Below, one piece after another: positions 12,430 to 23,989 of a stretch of DNA of 64,000 nucleotides (positions are counted from its first letter, which is position 1; every line of letters starts with the position of its first letter). The stretch is from Hermetia illucens (lineage: Eukaryota; Arthropoda; Insecta; Diptera; Stratiomyidae): the NCBI RefSeq assembly GCF_905115235.1, contig NC_051850.1, forward strand, positions 25,607,010 through 25,671,009, read 5' to 3'. The notes beneath the pieces are model-generated. The model saw only the letters and a program-made list of their open reading frames with translations, did no database searches and was not told where the DNA came from. The translations under genes were made by a program, and so were the position numbers.

Positions 12430-13558
12430 TCCACCACTAATGTCGAGATAGCCGCCTATGATAGCATAGCCAGGGTAAAACTGTACACGGCCATGAGAGA
12501 ATTTGGTATCCCGACGAAACTAATAAGACTGATTAGGCTGACCCTGAACAATGTGCGAAGCCAGATAAAAGCAGCAGGATCACTCTCAAGGCAACAAGTC
12601 AACAACGGTCTACAACAAGGGGATGCCCTATCATGCGTCCTCTTTAACCTGCCCATGAGAAAGTGATCCGCGATGCTGAAGTAAATGAAACAGGTACGAT
12701 CCTCTTTAAGTCCACCCAACTACAGGCCTATGCTGACGATATCGACATCATGGGAAGAACCACTCGAGACGTACAAACTCCCTTCATCCAGATGGAGCAG
12801 ACAGCGCCAGATCTTTGGCTGCACACAAATGAAGGCAAAACAAAGTATATGGTGGCAATATCAGCACCGAAAACCAATCAATCAACAACATCGAACCGCA
12901 CTGGTCAAACGGATTAGGATAGCAGACTACAACTTTGAGGCCGTTGATAATTTCTCCTATCTAGGGTCGAAAATCACAATAAATATAAAAGCTAAGATGA
13001 TGAAATCCGCGCACGGTTGTTGTCAGCCAACAGTGCCTATTTCAGCTTACAAAAACTGTTCCGCTCGAAACGTCTCTCCATAGGGTCAAAGATCTTACTG
13101 TACAAGACTATGATCTTGCCAGCCCTCATGTATTCCTCGGAGACCTGGGTTCTAAGCAAGAAGAATTGCGAACTCTTGGCCGCGTTCGTGAGATGAATCC
13201 TCCGAAGAATTTTTGGCCCCTTACATGAGGATGGACGATTCCGTAGCCTATCTATGAGCGATACCATGACCGTCCGGTGTAGGGTTGTGTTGGGGCTCCA
13301 TAAGTTACGGTGGGCGGGTCATTTAATCCGTATGGATGAGGATGATCCCACCCAGAAGGTCTATGAGGACAATATCTATGGTAGAAAAAGAAGACGAGGC
13401 AGACCCTGCCTGAGATGGAGCGATGGCGTAGGTCAGGACGCCAGACAGCTTTTAGGGATATCGAATTGGTAGACCTGGGCACAAAACCGGGATGTCTGGA
13501 GTTCCTTATTAAGGTAGGCCTAGACCTGATACCGGTTGTTGCGCCGTTGATGATGATG
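12430..13558 (+). mobile_element. LINE family A, 5'-truncated copy with RT core and 3' end (A2)
   Basis: RT of an APE-type, RTE-like LINE. It begins at AAYDSIARVKLYTAMREFGIP-type sequence (12450) and has NNGLQQGDALSCVLF (about 12600-12650) and the active site YADD (12729-12740) in AYADDIDIMGRT. A SAPKTNQ segment, the FSYLGSKIT block (12950), a CKPLHEDGRFRSL-type linker and the C-terminal GRKRRRGRPCLRWSDGVGQDA basic motif (13380-13440) follow. The 3' end is TTGTTGCGCC (13536-13545) with a TGATGATGATGA tail. Several frame breaks make it non-functional. This is the best copy for defining the 3' end. Confidence 0.88.
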
Positions 13559-14057
13559 AATGTCGAGGTAGATAGCCTGGGGTCCACTTTGAATGTAGGG
13601 GTTTATTCACCTACAAGACCACTAGTCTGCTCAAGGCAATGGCATACATTAGGTAGACAAGTGTTAAACCTACTAACCCATGAAAGCTAGTTGCTATTAT
13701 GCGATTAACACTAAACTATATATCATGTGGACATCACGCTCTCGCAATGGTTAAGGTTAATTTCCTTTAATTTTTGCTCGAATAACAAAGGCTTGTTTGC
13801 AACGTCTCTAGTTTTCTCTCTGTTTTGGAGAGGTCGGTCCGGGGAATATCCATGTCCCGTCCCAATATTTGCGATGAACCTGCAAAGACCACAACCCTAA
13901 TCTCGTCCTTCTAGACTTATTTTCTACTACGGTATCATAACTGTTGTTGTAACTGTTGTTACAGGAGGCAACTTTCCCTTCCCTTCTCTCAAAAATATTT
14001 CTTCCTATAGACAATCTGTAGAAATTCGAATACGTTTTTCGACCGCAAAGAAAACTC
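13559..14057. other. Downstream flank of gene 2, unassigned
   Basis: No gene or element recognised. From about 14040 it becomes similar to the 3' flank of gene 4 (28200-28290), so the duplicated block starts here. Confidence 0.4.
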
Positions 14058-14115
14058 ATTTAATTTTTTTTTCCAAAATAGTGTATTTCGTAAGTCACTT
14101 TGTTCAGTTTTCCGT

Positions 14116-14463
14116 TTAAGCAGCAGCCTTCTTCTTCCAAACACCATCATATCCCCAGGCTGGAGAAGCATAAGCGTGTCCCCATCCAGCTCCGTATCCC
14201 CAACCGTTTCCGTAACCAGCTACAACTGGAGCGCTGTAGGCAGCGTGGAGTGGAGCGACAGCAGCATGTCCCCAACCAGCAGTGGCAAGTGGAGCAACGG
14301 CGGCAGCATGTCCCCAACCACCATATCCCCAACCTCCGTATGGAGCAACGTAGCCAGCTGAAGCGGCGCCGATCAAAGCGAGAGCCAAAAGTACGAATTT
14401 CTGTAAAAGGATCAACAAAAATTAGGAAACTTATATTTTCTTAACTAAGACCATTCATACCAT
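14116..14463 (-). CDS. Small GWGH-rich secreted cuticular-type protein (gene 2)
   Basis: Exon 1 is only ATG (14463-14461) before donor GTATGA. Exon 2 is 14400-14116 after acceptor CAG; the intron is 60 nt. The 95-residue product has signal peptide MKFVLLALALIGAASAG, then VAPYGGWGYGGWGH, two APLATAGWGHAAVAPL-like units, a YSAPVVAGYG segment, GWGYGAGWGHAYASPAWGYDG and tail VWKKKAAA. It differs from genes 3 and 4 at only two residues (Ser for Asn in YSAP, Asn for His in GYGNG). Duplicated flanks extend at least 0.5 kb upstream of the promoter. A structural role in cuticle is inferred from composition and signal peptide. Confidence 0.9.
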
Positions 14464-14496
14464 TTTGATTTTTTGTGGTATCCTGGATAAGTAATT

Positions 14497-14537
14497 CCTG
14501 AATGATGAATTCTACTGGTAGACGCACGTTTATATAC
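14497..14537 (-). promoter_or_regulatory. Core promoter of gene 2
   Basis: Minus-strand GTATATAAA (14537-14529) lies 33 nt upstream of the initiator TCATTC within ATCATTCAGG (14506-14497). Same layout as genes 3 and 4. Confidence 0.8.
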
Positions 14538-14539
14538 AA

Positions 14540-15190
14540 TTTCATTTCTGCGAATTGTTTTCAATCCCACCATTATCTTATTGTAAAATTTTGAAGATTG
14601 TAACGAATTTCGCATACAAATGACAAATTTTTACTTTCGAAAAAATAGGCCGGTTTCTAGATAAAGATTCTACGAAGAAGGAGTTCATGTCCGGATCTTG
14701 AACAGTAAACTTCAACAGACTCTGATTTCCATAATTGTTTGTTTTGATTCAAAATTGCTTTGAAAAATATTCAAAATGGATGAAGACAACCATGAAAACA
14801 ACTGGCTAACATATGATGGAATCTCGTGCATCGTCTTTTACAATAAAATCGATTAGCATCTTCATTAGACATTTTTCAATGCTATCTAAGCCATTTCACG
14901 TGTTGTTATTTTCATGGAGTTAGTTCTAAAATATGGAATTAATTAATGTGGTAGGATAGATTTCACAGATATGAAAGATCTTACTTTTCCACCTATAGGT
15001 CATTTACGCACGCAGCAATTTATATTTTAAGTAGGTGTGCCATTAATTGATTTTAAAAAACTGTTAATTTATCCATCATTACAGATAGATGGAGATAGAG
15101 TGTGTGAGCTTGGCAGAATAGGCAGAAATCAAAATAACTGACACTCCTGGAAAGATGAGAACAAAACTTGGTAATTTCCCTGAAAACTAA
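14540..15190. repeat. Duplicated upstream flank of gene 2
   Basis: Includes GGTCATTTACGCACGCA and TAAGTAGGTGTG blocks (near 14997-15040) that recur upstream of gene 3 (22010-22050). A TTTCCAT..TGTTTGTTTT block (14730-14760) recurs upstream of gene 4 (28910-28930). It shows that the genes were copied with their upstream DNA. Shared enhancer elements are possible but not shown. Confidence 0.55.
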
Positions 15191-15294
15191 TGACGAAAGC
15201 TAATGTTGGTGGCTTTTCAAAACCGGCGCTTTTAGGATGAGATCTGGATTAATTAATTACCAGACAATTCTAACCTGCTCACGGTACTCAGTGC

Positions 15295-15310
15295 AGAGAG
15301 AGAGAGAGAG
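15295..15310. repeat. (AG)n microsatellite
   Basis: Eight AG dinucleotides in a row. Confidence 0.95.
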
Positions 15311-15461
15311 TTAGAGAATTGAAGAGGGAAGATGAATAAAGTCAGTGAAAGGACTAAACCTGACCAAATTGCAGATAAGATCTAGGAAACAAAAAGGGAA
15401 AATGCAACATACTCGTTCAGTGAATTCTTCAATCGTGTTATCGGCAAAGACAAACCATTAT

Positions 15462-16055
15462 CATCATCAACGGCGCAACAGCCGGTATCCGGTCTAGGCC
15501 TGCCTTAATAAGAAACTCCAGACATCCCGGTTTTGCGCCAAGGTCCACCAATTCGATATCCCTAAAAGATGTCTGGCGTCCGAACCTACGCCATCACTCC
15601 ATCTCAGGAAGGGTCTGCCTCGTTTTCTTTTTCCACCATAGATATTGTCTTTATAGAATTTTCGGGCTGGATGATCCTCATCCATTCGTATTAAGTGACC
15701 CGCCCAGTGCAACCTATTGAGCCAGATTTTCTCCACAACCTGATGGTCGGGGTATCGCTCATAGATTTCGTCGTTATTTAGACTACAGAATTGTCTATCC
15801 TCATGTGGGGGGCCAAAAATTCTCCGGAGGATTCTTCTCTCAAACGCGCCCAATAGTTCGCAATTTTTCTTGCTAAGAACCAAGGTCTCCGAGGAATACA
15901 TAAGAACTGGAAAGATCATTGTCTTGTAAGAGCTTTGACCCTAAGGTGAGATGTTTCGAGCGAAACAGTTTTTGTAAGTTGAAATCAGCTCTTTGGGCTG
16001 CCAACCCATGCGCGGATTTCATCTTCATAGCTGTAATCGGTTGTTATTTTCGACC
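15462..16055 (-). mobile_element. LINE family A, 3' portion (A3)
   Basis: The minus strand reads from SKITINNS-type sequence through SLQKLFRSK, MYSSETLVLSKKNCELLGAFERR and WAGHLIRMDEDHPARKFY to KRGRPFLRWSDGVGSDARHLL, then the 3' end GGCGCAACAG (plus strand 15472-15481) and a TCATCATCA tail. The longest unbroken part is 15494-15919, so this is one of the younger copies. It is 5'-truncated within the RT thumb region. Confidence 0.85.
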
Positions 16056-16206
16056 TTATGGCGCGATAAGACCCGATCGAACCGTCGGTTTTTTAATTTC
16101 ATTTTTCAGGTTTCAGCTGGCATTTTGTTTTATCTCGTTGGGCTTATGCGAATCCTCATGTTTGTGTGGATATTTCCAAGATCGTGAGGAATCGAAGTGC
16201 TTAAGG

Positions 16207-16221
16207 CCCCCCCCCCCCCCC
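16207..16221. repeat. Poly-C run
   Basis: Fifteen C in a row. It could also mark an assembly or sequencing weak spot. Confidence 0.9.
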
Positions 16222-16224
16222 AAC

Positions 16225-16500
16225 ATTACCGAGCCTGGATAGCAGAGAGGCGTGCAAGCACTTATCGAGCAGGACTTTCATAGAGCTCCAGTATTTATGG
16301 GCAGACCTTCACGGTCAACTTAGCCAATTTCTTTTATGTTATGGGATAGTATTTGACCATCGCGATTCCCCTTAGTTCATTACCTCTTCCACGGGGCATA
16401 CAACACAGCTGCTCTATGTAGATGATGTCTTCTGTCCTCTCAGAACAAGACTGACGTGAGGCAAATGGTGATCTCATGCAACACACTCGACTGCTAAATC
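16225..16500. repeat. Unclassified repeat Y, copy 1
   Basis: Aligns to 20330-20560, most clearly in AGCTCCAGTATTTATGGGCA followed by CTTCACGGTCAA. No ends or coding content recognised. Confidence 0.45.
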
Positions 16501-16861
16501 TGCTGAAAATGGTGTCTCTGACGACGGGGTCCATATGGTATCACACCTTCCATTGAATAGAATAATGTTATTCACTTTGTTATTCACATTGATAATAGTT
16601 CACTGGCTTTGATGGATCTAAAAATCAAAGTCAATGAAAAACGACACAAAGAATAATCAGAACAGCAACAGTGACCCATTCAATATTTTAGTAAAGTTTT
16701 CAAGTCAATTTTTTAAGGGGACAGTAGCATGCTGGTCTCAAGCACATGTAAAGGGGGAGGGTTTGAAGCAACGTACTTTACACTATCTTCAGTAAAACAA
16801 AAATAAAATGCTGATATCAGGGAAAGAAATAAATAAAGTGTGCGAGTTATTCCACTATGCT

Positions 16862-18021
16862 AAATCCTACCTGATCTCTCTTGGTGACAGGTCCTGCGAC
16901 AGCCCGACCAAGAAAATGCATCTAATGTCGCATACAACATGATCGGGTCGAGTAACAAGCCTCGCAAAGATGCTAGGGCGTCCACCTCACTCGACGCGGT
17001 AGCTCGGGCCCCGGTCCCGTCGAGAAAGGGGCGATCGTTCTTCACGCATGGACGGCATAGGAGGTAAGTAAGTTAGTTCCGAGCAAAAAAATAAGTGTTG
17101 GCGCCCTAACTGAAAAGATCAAGGAACTCGCAAGAGCCCTTCGGAAAAGCCGCATTCATATCTGCGCTCTGCAAGAAACCCGATGGTCTGGTGCCAAAAA
17201 CTGCGAACTAGAACGCGAACGCGACAAAAATGGCTATAAATTTCTCTGGCTTGGTAACCCAGAGAATTTACGTGGCGCCATTAAAAAAGTCAAACGATTT
17301 GAAGACCGCCTAATGAAGCTGAGGGTGGAGAGCATATAATCGATAATACGAACACCCATGACCTTATACGTATGAATATATGGTTTATTATACGATTGTC
17401 TCATCTTCCTACGTTTTATATTAGACATAGTAAAATGCAAATCGACTAAATTCTCATAAAACGCCGACGTTTTAACACCATCACTGATTACAAAGCCGTT
17501 CCTAATGAGACCATCGTACCTCAACATCGGCCACTGATTGGCGTCCTGCGAATCAAGCCACCGATAAAACAGCGTGAGGAACGCACTGGTCCGTCACGCA
17601 TTAAATGATGGCAATTTCGTGAAAAGATACAAGAAATGATCTCACTCACTCACTCACTCTCTATAACAAGTTTCTCGACGATAAAATGCTCGCCAGTTGG
17701 CAAATTTATAAGAATGCCAACTGGGAAGCAAAGAAAGCAGTCGCTGTCACCCGAGCGGACCATTACAAAAATCTTTACGATAAACTGGACACTCGGGATG
17801 GTGAGGGAGATCAGTAAAGATTTGCCAAAAGCCGAAATGAACGTACATGGGATATCGAACACTTCTGTTCCGTTAATGACAAGAATGGTACTTTGCTACT
17901 GACCGTCGAGCCACGATGGATAGATGACGAGAATAGCAGAATGAGCAGATTTCAACTAAAGAATTTGTTCAGCCTCCACTTCTACAATCATTGCCAATTT
18001 TTGGAGCGCGTCAGCGCAGCT
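16862..18021 (+). mobile_element. BovB/RTE-type LINE, 5' part (D1a)
   Basis: A GC-rich 5' segment starting CCTACCTGATCTCTCTTGGT (shared with the 5' end of the copy at 47160-49145) leads into an APE endonuclease N-terminus: LTEKIKELARALRK, then ICALQETRWSGAKN (17160-17210), where E of LQE is catalytic. Then come FEDRLMKLRVES and, after a decayed stretch, VPQHRPLI-like linker sequence (17510-17560) and RIKWWQFREK. The reading is broken repeatedly. The copy is split by element X at 18022. Confidence 0.8.
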
Positions 18022-18619
18022 GGCGGCAAGCCTGTCAGCCGAATGAAAACCAAGTAACCGAGAAGAACCTCCATAGTAGTTGCACCGGAAGATGCTGTAT
18101 CACATTGGTTTGTCGGCCTTGATGCAGTAGGCGAATGCTTCAAAGGCCTAATTAGGACGATCAGACCCAAGTCTGCGCGGGGACTCATCTGAAGTGGCGA
18201 TAGGTCACGATACCTTACCAGGGGTATACTGGTACCATAGGAACCGGGATAAACCGTGAATTCACATACTTCAGAAGAATTCCTGCTGTATGTGCGTTCA
18301 GCTCGGTTGTTCGGTTGGCACTCTAGTGGAAGCTTCATGGGGGCTGTTGGTTACGTTCAAGCGAACAGAGACCTCCATACCTCGATGTGGTGTTGCGTTT
18401 CAAGACGTGTCCCATACTCCTTAGTTTGGTAGAGATTTAGGAAGGTATTGCATTCACCAGTATAAATGTTGAGCCATGCACTCGGTGTAGACTGGTACCG
18501 TTGTAGCTTGTTGCAGCGGGGCTCTGATTGTGGTCACAAAATCAATCCATATTTTAAGAAGACCGTGGGATTGAGTCCCTGAGACAAGTACCCACGTAAA
18601 ACCATAAAGACGTAACTGG
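18022..18619. mobile_element. Unclassified ~600-bp element X, copy 1, inside D1
   Basis: This insertion interrupts the D1 LINE. It is flanked by CAGCGCAGCT (18012-18021) and CAGCGCAACT (18620-18629), a 10-bp target duplication with one mismatch. Across it, the D1 reading joins again (GAR...SATKVEETIKRMKSGK). It aligns end to end with 33169-33768, both copies being close to 600 bp. No ORF, terminal inverted repeats, A/B boxes or poly(A) tail are obvious. Equal ends in two copies argue against random 5' truncation. Confidence 0.75.
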
Positions 18620-19860
18620 CAGCGCAACTAAAGTCGAAGAAACAATAAAACGAATGAAATCGGGGAAAGTAACATGACCAGACGACATCGCATCTGAGCT
18701 CTAAAAAGCGAAGAACTGGGATCCAACACTGTGGCCCAGTGAATTCTGTAATCGGGTTATTGAGAAAGGTAGAACACCATCTGACTGGTAAGAAAGTACC
18801 ACAATTACAATTTGGAAAAAGAAAGGTAGTCCATCAGAATGTTCAAATTACCGTCCGATCCGGTTACTTTGCCATACCGGATTTTTGAACGCATTCTTGA
18901 CAACCGTATTCGCGAAATCATTGAAATAACCGTTAATCAAGCCGAATTCGTCAAGAACTGCGGAACTACTGACGCAATACACGCTGCACGGTTACTCATG
19001 AAGAAGCATTGTGAGAAGCATTACCTTCTTTACATTACATTTCTGGATTTTGAGAAAACGTTTGACCGTATGCCACACGAACTCATCTGGAATGCAATTA
19101 CTCTACCATGATCCGAAAAGTAAAGTTCGAAATGTGGTGGGTGTATCAAAATCGCTTCGTGTCTCCGGTGGTGTTCGTCAAGGAAGCGCTCTCCCCACTC
19201 CTCTTTGTTCTTGTTATGGACTCTGTCACACGGGAAATCTAATGTTCAGCGCCCTATACACTGCTTTATGCTGATCACTAAAAACACTGGGCAGACGATC
19301 ACTAAAAACATTTTCCAAAAAGCGGAATGATCGCCTCATGCAAAACGGTCTATGATTGAATCTGAAAAAAACTGAATTTTTGACGACTGATCCCCATGAA
19401 ACAGGCACAGTCACTGTCAGGGGTAGTAGCCGGCCCAGAACGAAGCGATTTAAATATATCGGGTCAATGCTATCAGCCAATGGGGAACAGCGTTATGAAA
19501 TTTTTTCACGTCTTAGTAGCGCAACCTGGATGAAGCGATTTTCCACAACTGGTGCTCTTTGTGATCGACGTACCAACGAATGTCTTAAATCTAAAATTTA
19601 CTGCAATGTCGTCCGTCCTGTCCCTCTCTATGGTTCTGAGGGTTGGCCAACAATAAACGGCGTCTTGCGGAAATGAAGACGAAGATATCATGCTGGACTA
19701 GTGGCGTGACACATTTTGATCACATCCGAAATGAGAAAATCCGCGATTGATACGGAATTGCGCCGATTGTGGAAAAACTGCGAGACATGGTATGCTCATG
19801 TAATTCACGCTAAGGACTAAGGACTTACGAACCGAGCAAAAGCTGAAAAAAAAAAAAAAT
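18620..19860 (+). mobile_element. BovB/RTE-type LINE, 3' part (D1b)
   Basis: RT continues after element X with VEETIKRMKSGK, SNYRPIRLL-like sequence (18840), FERILDNRIREII (18890), QAEFVKNCGTTDAI (18940), YITFLDFEKTFDRMPHELIW (19030-19090) and GVRQGSAL (19165). The YADD segment is lost. A ESKFLTTDPHETGTV block, FKYIGSMLSANG (19450) and an IYCNVVRPVPLYGSEGW thumb segment (19590-19650) follow. It ends near an A-rich run at 19846-19859. The motif set matches the RTE/BovB endonuclease-reverse transcriptases. Confidence 0.83.
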
Positions 19861-20329
19861 TAGTGTATGGTAATTTGCGGATCGAGCGATAATCAAAAGG
19901 CCATCTAGAGTGGCCGCAGTCGACGGAGTTGAATCGGGGAGAACTATTGGCCGTGAAGATCCACTCGCAAATCCTGAAATTTCACTAAACTGTTCCGGCG
20001 ACAAGTGCTTACTTGTCTCTAGCCCAGCTTGAGAATACAGGTAGCCTTTCGAACACTCCAGTCCAAATATAAATGGTGCCCAACGTTGCGGTGAACCCCA
20101 AAGGCTACGCCTCATGAAAATCTGAGGCAGGAAAAGCATCGATTGAAAGTACAATCCTTCATGGATTTTCTTCCTCTAACACGGAAATCAGTTCGGGAGC
20201 TCTACGGCTCCACACGCGCATTCGAACTGTCACAACTCTCGGGTCTATTTCGAATTCCGATCCGGACTTAAGCATTATCTCAACAACACGTGAAGTTTAA
20301 TTGAATAACATGTGAGGCACTGAAGTGTT
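19861..20329. other. Unassigned stretch
   Basis: Not recognised. It lies between the D1 end and repeat Y copy 2. Confidence 0.35.
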
Positions 20330-20560
20330 CAAAGCATCCCTGCACATTCTGGAGCTTGGCTAGCAAAGTGATAAGAAGGACTAACTGACTCGTTAAAGCT
20401 CCAATATTTGCTGGCGAACCTTCACGGTCAATTTCGACAACTTTTTAGCGGTTTTGGGATAGCTCTCCCCTCTTGGTCGACTGATGCCCATCAAAATTAA
20501 ACCCTGCTCGAACTTAGTAATATAACACTCGAGAAAAGTGTTAATTTCACACTCTCGGTA
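20330..20560. repeat. Unclassified repeat Y, copy 2
   Basis: Counterpart of 16225-16500 in the same orientation. The shared core is AGCTCCAATATTTGCTGGC followed by CTTCACGGTCAA. Confidence 0.45.
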
Positions 20561-21170
20561 TTCGCGGATTAGAAAAAGGAGAACTCGCACAGCTCAAGCC
20601 AAGCCTGAGATATTTCATTCATTTATGCTCGTATTCCACTCCCTAATTTTCCCGACGCTTGAAATATGTATGTGGAATGTTACACTGAATTAAGACGATT
20701 CGTGTGAATTTTCCGTAATCACACTAGCAATGTGATGTATTCAATATTCTTCAACATATTTCAAGAACATGCAAATTATCTCACATATGTAGTCACACAG
20801 TTTCCTTTTCTAGGACTACCCAATGAACGATCCAGTGAATATCTACATTCCCTTACGACACCTGTGGCGAGTTTCGATGGACGAAGAGCGTACCTGAATG
20901 GTGATCTCATGAGTAGAAAACTTCTGCTAATTAGATACGATGTGGGATTAAATTTTACTCCTTCAGGATCAGCTGGCAAGTTTCACACAACTGAACACCA
21001 TAACATCGGTTATCCCGAGGTGCTCATAGGTCTCATACCACATACCCTCCAAATATGACAACCAGATAAGCCATTAAAGCACCAGCTAAGGTAAAGTTAT
21101 TTCCCCATACACAAAGGTAACTATCACCAAAACAGGACTAACCAATTTATGGAAGATTAAATACATTTTT
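20561..21170. other. Unassigned stretch with a 108-codon open frame
   Basis: The plus-strand frame 20732-21058 is open for 108 codons but shows no domain, signal peptide or splice context. I do not call it a gene. Confidence 0.35.
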
Positions 21171-21242
21171 GTACCCTAAAGAAAACTAAGTAATTTTTTG
21201 CAAAATAATATATTTGGTAAGTCAGTCAGTTCAGTTTTCCGT

Positions 21243-21592
21243 TTAAGCAGCAGCCTTCTTCTTCCAAACACCATCATAACCCCAGGCTGGGGAAGCATAA
21301 GCGTGTCCCCATCCAGCTCCGTATCCCCAACCATGTCCGTAACCAGCTACAACTGGAGCGTTGTAGGCAGCGTGGAGTGGAGCGACTGCAGCGTGTCCCC
21401 AACCGGCAGTGGCGAGTGGAGCAACAGCGGCAGCATGTCCCCAACCACCATATCCCCAACCTCCGTATGGAGCAACGTAGCCAGCTGAAGCGGCGCCGAT
21501 CAAAGCGAGGGCCAAAAGGACGAATTTCTGTAAAAGGATTTATGAAAATTAGGAAATTGTTATATTTTCTTAACTTAAACCTTTCATACCAT
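21243..21592 (-). CDS. Small GWGH-rich secreted cuticular-type protein (gene 3)
   Basis: Exon 1 is ATG only (21592-21590), donor GTATGA. Exon 2 is 21527-21243, acceptor CAG; the intron is 62 nt. The product has 95 residues: signal peptide MKFVLLALALIGAASAG, then VAPYGGWGYGGWGHAAAV, AGWGHAAVAPLHAAYNAPVV, a GYGHGWGYG/GWGHAYASP block, and tail WGYDGVWKKKAAA. The protein is identical to that of gene 4, although the introns and outer flanks of the two differ. Lies about 7.1 kb from gene 2 and 7.0 kb from gene 4, same orientation. Cuticle role inferred. Confidence 0.9.
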
Positions 21593-21625
21593 TTTGAGTT
21601 TTTGTGGTATTCTGGATAAGTTATT

Positions 21626-21666
21626 CCTGAATGATAAGCTTTGATCGTAGTCGCAAGTTTATATAC
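21626..21666 (-). promoter_or_regulatory. Core promoter of gene 3
   Basis: GTATATAAA (21666-21658, minus) lies 33 nt before the initiator TCATTC in ATCATTCAGG (21635-21626). Confidence 0.8.
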
Positions 21667-21669
21667 AGC

Positions 21670-22200
21670 TTGGCTTTTGCGAAGTATTTTCGATCCCACC
21701 AAAATATTCAATATTTGGGGAAAATTTTCAAAATAGAACCACATATTTCGCATATAAATGACAAATTTATGCTTTCAAGAAAATAGGCTGGTTTCCTGAC
21801 AAGTATAATAGGAAGTACTTATTTGAAACTAAAAGTGTAAAAGAAAAAAGTGTCATTTCCAATAGAAAAAATTAATTTACTCATTAAGTATTTGATAATG
21901 TTGTTTATCTTTCATTTTTTCACATTTTAAGGAGCAGGTTCTAAAAGACAGAATATATTAATCTGGTATTTCAGGGGTTTGAATGATTCTGCTATTAAAT
22001 TTCTAGGTCATTTACGCACGCAACACGAGTATTCTAAGTAGGTGTGGCACTGGTTGGTTTCAGATAGTATTAATTAATCCATGATAAGAGATAACCAGAA
22101 ATCGGGTGTGTGTATATGGGCTTGTTCGTTAGGAAAACAAGGAAGTTAAAATAATCAAGAATTCCAAAGGGAATGGAGAGAAGACTTCTTGCTTTCATTT
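21670..22200. repeat. Duplicated upstream flank of gene 3
   Basis: Shares GGTCATTTACGCACGCA and TAAGTAGGTGTG blocks (22010-22050) with the flank of gene 2. Confidence 0.55.
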
Positions 22201-22839
22201 AGTCCAATGATTTAAGAGCGTACAATCCAAAATAAAACATTTAACACCATACTTTTCCCGAAAAACAAGGAGATCCTTATTTATTAATTATATTTACTTG
22301 ATACGACCATCAACAGATAGGAACCAAGAGGATCAGCGATGTATTGATTAGTTTACAAAGCACCCCTCTCTTTATTTTAAAATGTGTCTAAATGTCCTCA
22401 TTGAGAGCAAGACGTACAGGGGTAGATTATAGACAGTAAAACACTCCCAGCTTTTTTTAAGGCACATAGTCAGTCATCTTTAAAAGATATTAGCCCCGAG
22501 TACGTGGCATATCTGCTGGCCCATTAAAACTTCCCTTTTGCCGTACAGCCTCTAAGAAGTGTTACATCGAGGGGCAATTTCAGTTTATGCTAGCTTTGTT
22601 TCCCTTCTTCCAATAGCCGACTTCGCAACTGTACCTTTTTGTAATACACCCTTTTCTAAGTAGGTCCCCATAAAGACGATCGCATCCAAATTACCGTGGC
22701 TTGAAAGTAAATTTCATGCCAGTAATCAAGGTTCCCGGTATGCTCATCTCTTCGCACAGAGGTAAGTACAACTGCAGAATACCTGTTTTAGATCTTCCAG
22801 TATGGGGTGTGTTAATATTAATCCCCCAATCTCAGGGGG
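22201..22839. other. Unassigned intergenic stretch
   Basis: No feature recognised. Confidence 0.35.
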
Positions 22840-23060
22840 TACTTCTCAACCGCACTCTTTTTTAAGGTATATATAAAACAAAACCATCTGTATGTCTGCC
22901 TATCTATGTGTCTGTCTGTAGCGCCTTTTGTCTCAGAAAGGATTGGTACGAAATTTGATAAAAAGGTGAGACCTGCGAATCCCATTACATGCAGTGAGTA
23001 ACATAGTTCCACTTTGAGTTCAAGGGGGGTCCCCATATATCCAAAAAAGGGGGCCGACAT
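22840..23060 (+). repeat. Interspersed repeat Z, copy 1
   Basis: Starts TTTAAGGTATATATAAAACA and runs through a CTGTCTGTCTGT-type stretch into GGTACGAAATTTGATAAAAA. It is similar to the reverse complement of 44190-44480. Such segments are often parts of small DNA transposons in flies; terminal repeats were not resolved here. Confidence 0.45.
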
Positions 23061-23989
23061 CTTTTTTCACTGATTATTGATGTGGGGTATAAATTTAAAG
23101 GTTTCGATTAGTACTTTCCGCAGCCGATATTTGTTTTGACATTGGATCAAAGGGGAGGAGTACGATTCCGAAAAGGGTCAGTTACTTCAAGATTCAAGTG
23201 TCTTAAAAGGAATATGGTTGGCCATTCACATGATATCTAAGCCTCAAAATGCGCTCCATACCGATACCTGTTTGAAAAAAGTTATTTATTATAAGTATAT
23301 TTTCTATAAGTTGGCTGAGTACCCGCCTTAATTTTATCCGAAAATTATCAGTAACATAGGCTATACTATTAAGCGCAATACTACCAAGTTCGGAGGAAAT
23401 CGCACTATTACTAACAGGAAGATAATAAGTCAAAGTTATCACTTTTGTGTTTCCTATCTGGACGTAACTTTATCCTAGCCTTTCCACTGTGTGCAGATTA
23501 CTAGTTTAAATTAACTAGGCTTTTAATTTTGCTCCGGCAGCCATCAACTTTGGACCTTTTTCGCTTGAACATTTGATCCTTAGCAATTTTAATACGCCTG
23601 CACATGGCAAGTTGCCTCCACTAGAACGAAGAATCATTTCGAAGTGAATTTGAATTTTTTCTTGCTATTTCTTTTCATTTTTGTTGTTGACGCTCTTCTA
23701 TCCACTATCCACTGATTCCTTCACATGTTTGCATTCGCAATAAGTGGAAAGTCATTTCTTCTTCAACTGTATTTATACTAAAAGTCAAGGTGCTTTTCAT
23801 ATTGTTGTTGTTTTTGTCCCCTGAGATTCGGCAGGCTAATAGTCCAACATGTAAGGATCTCTACTCAAAAATATTTATTGAAGCTTGAAAAACTTATCTA
23901 TACTATCTATCTTCCAAACCTAACTTACAAGTGTAGAGAGAGTATGTAATGATAGCAACCTTCTCTTCAATGTGGGACTTGCATTCCAT
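23061..23989. other. Unassigned stretch before the R1-clade copy
   Basis: Nothing recognised before the LINE coding similarity starts near 23990. The last ~100 bp may be its 5' sequence. Confidence 0.35.

Noticed and set aside
20732-21058. 108-codon frame as a host gene
   Set aside because: No signal peptide, domain, repeat relationship or splice context; length alone is not enough in AT-rich DNA.
21198-21488. Long plus-strand Ser-rich frames opposite genes 2-4 (also 14176-14361 and 28245-28535)
   Set aside because: They are antisense shadows of the GWGH repeat codons. The same pattern recurs wherever the repeat does, and there is no promoter or splice support.
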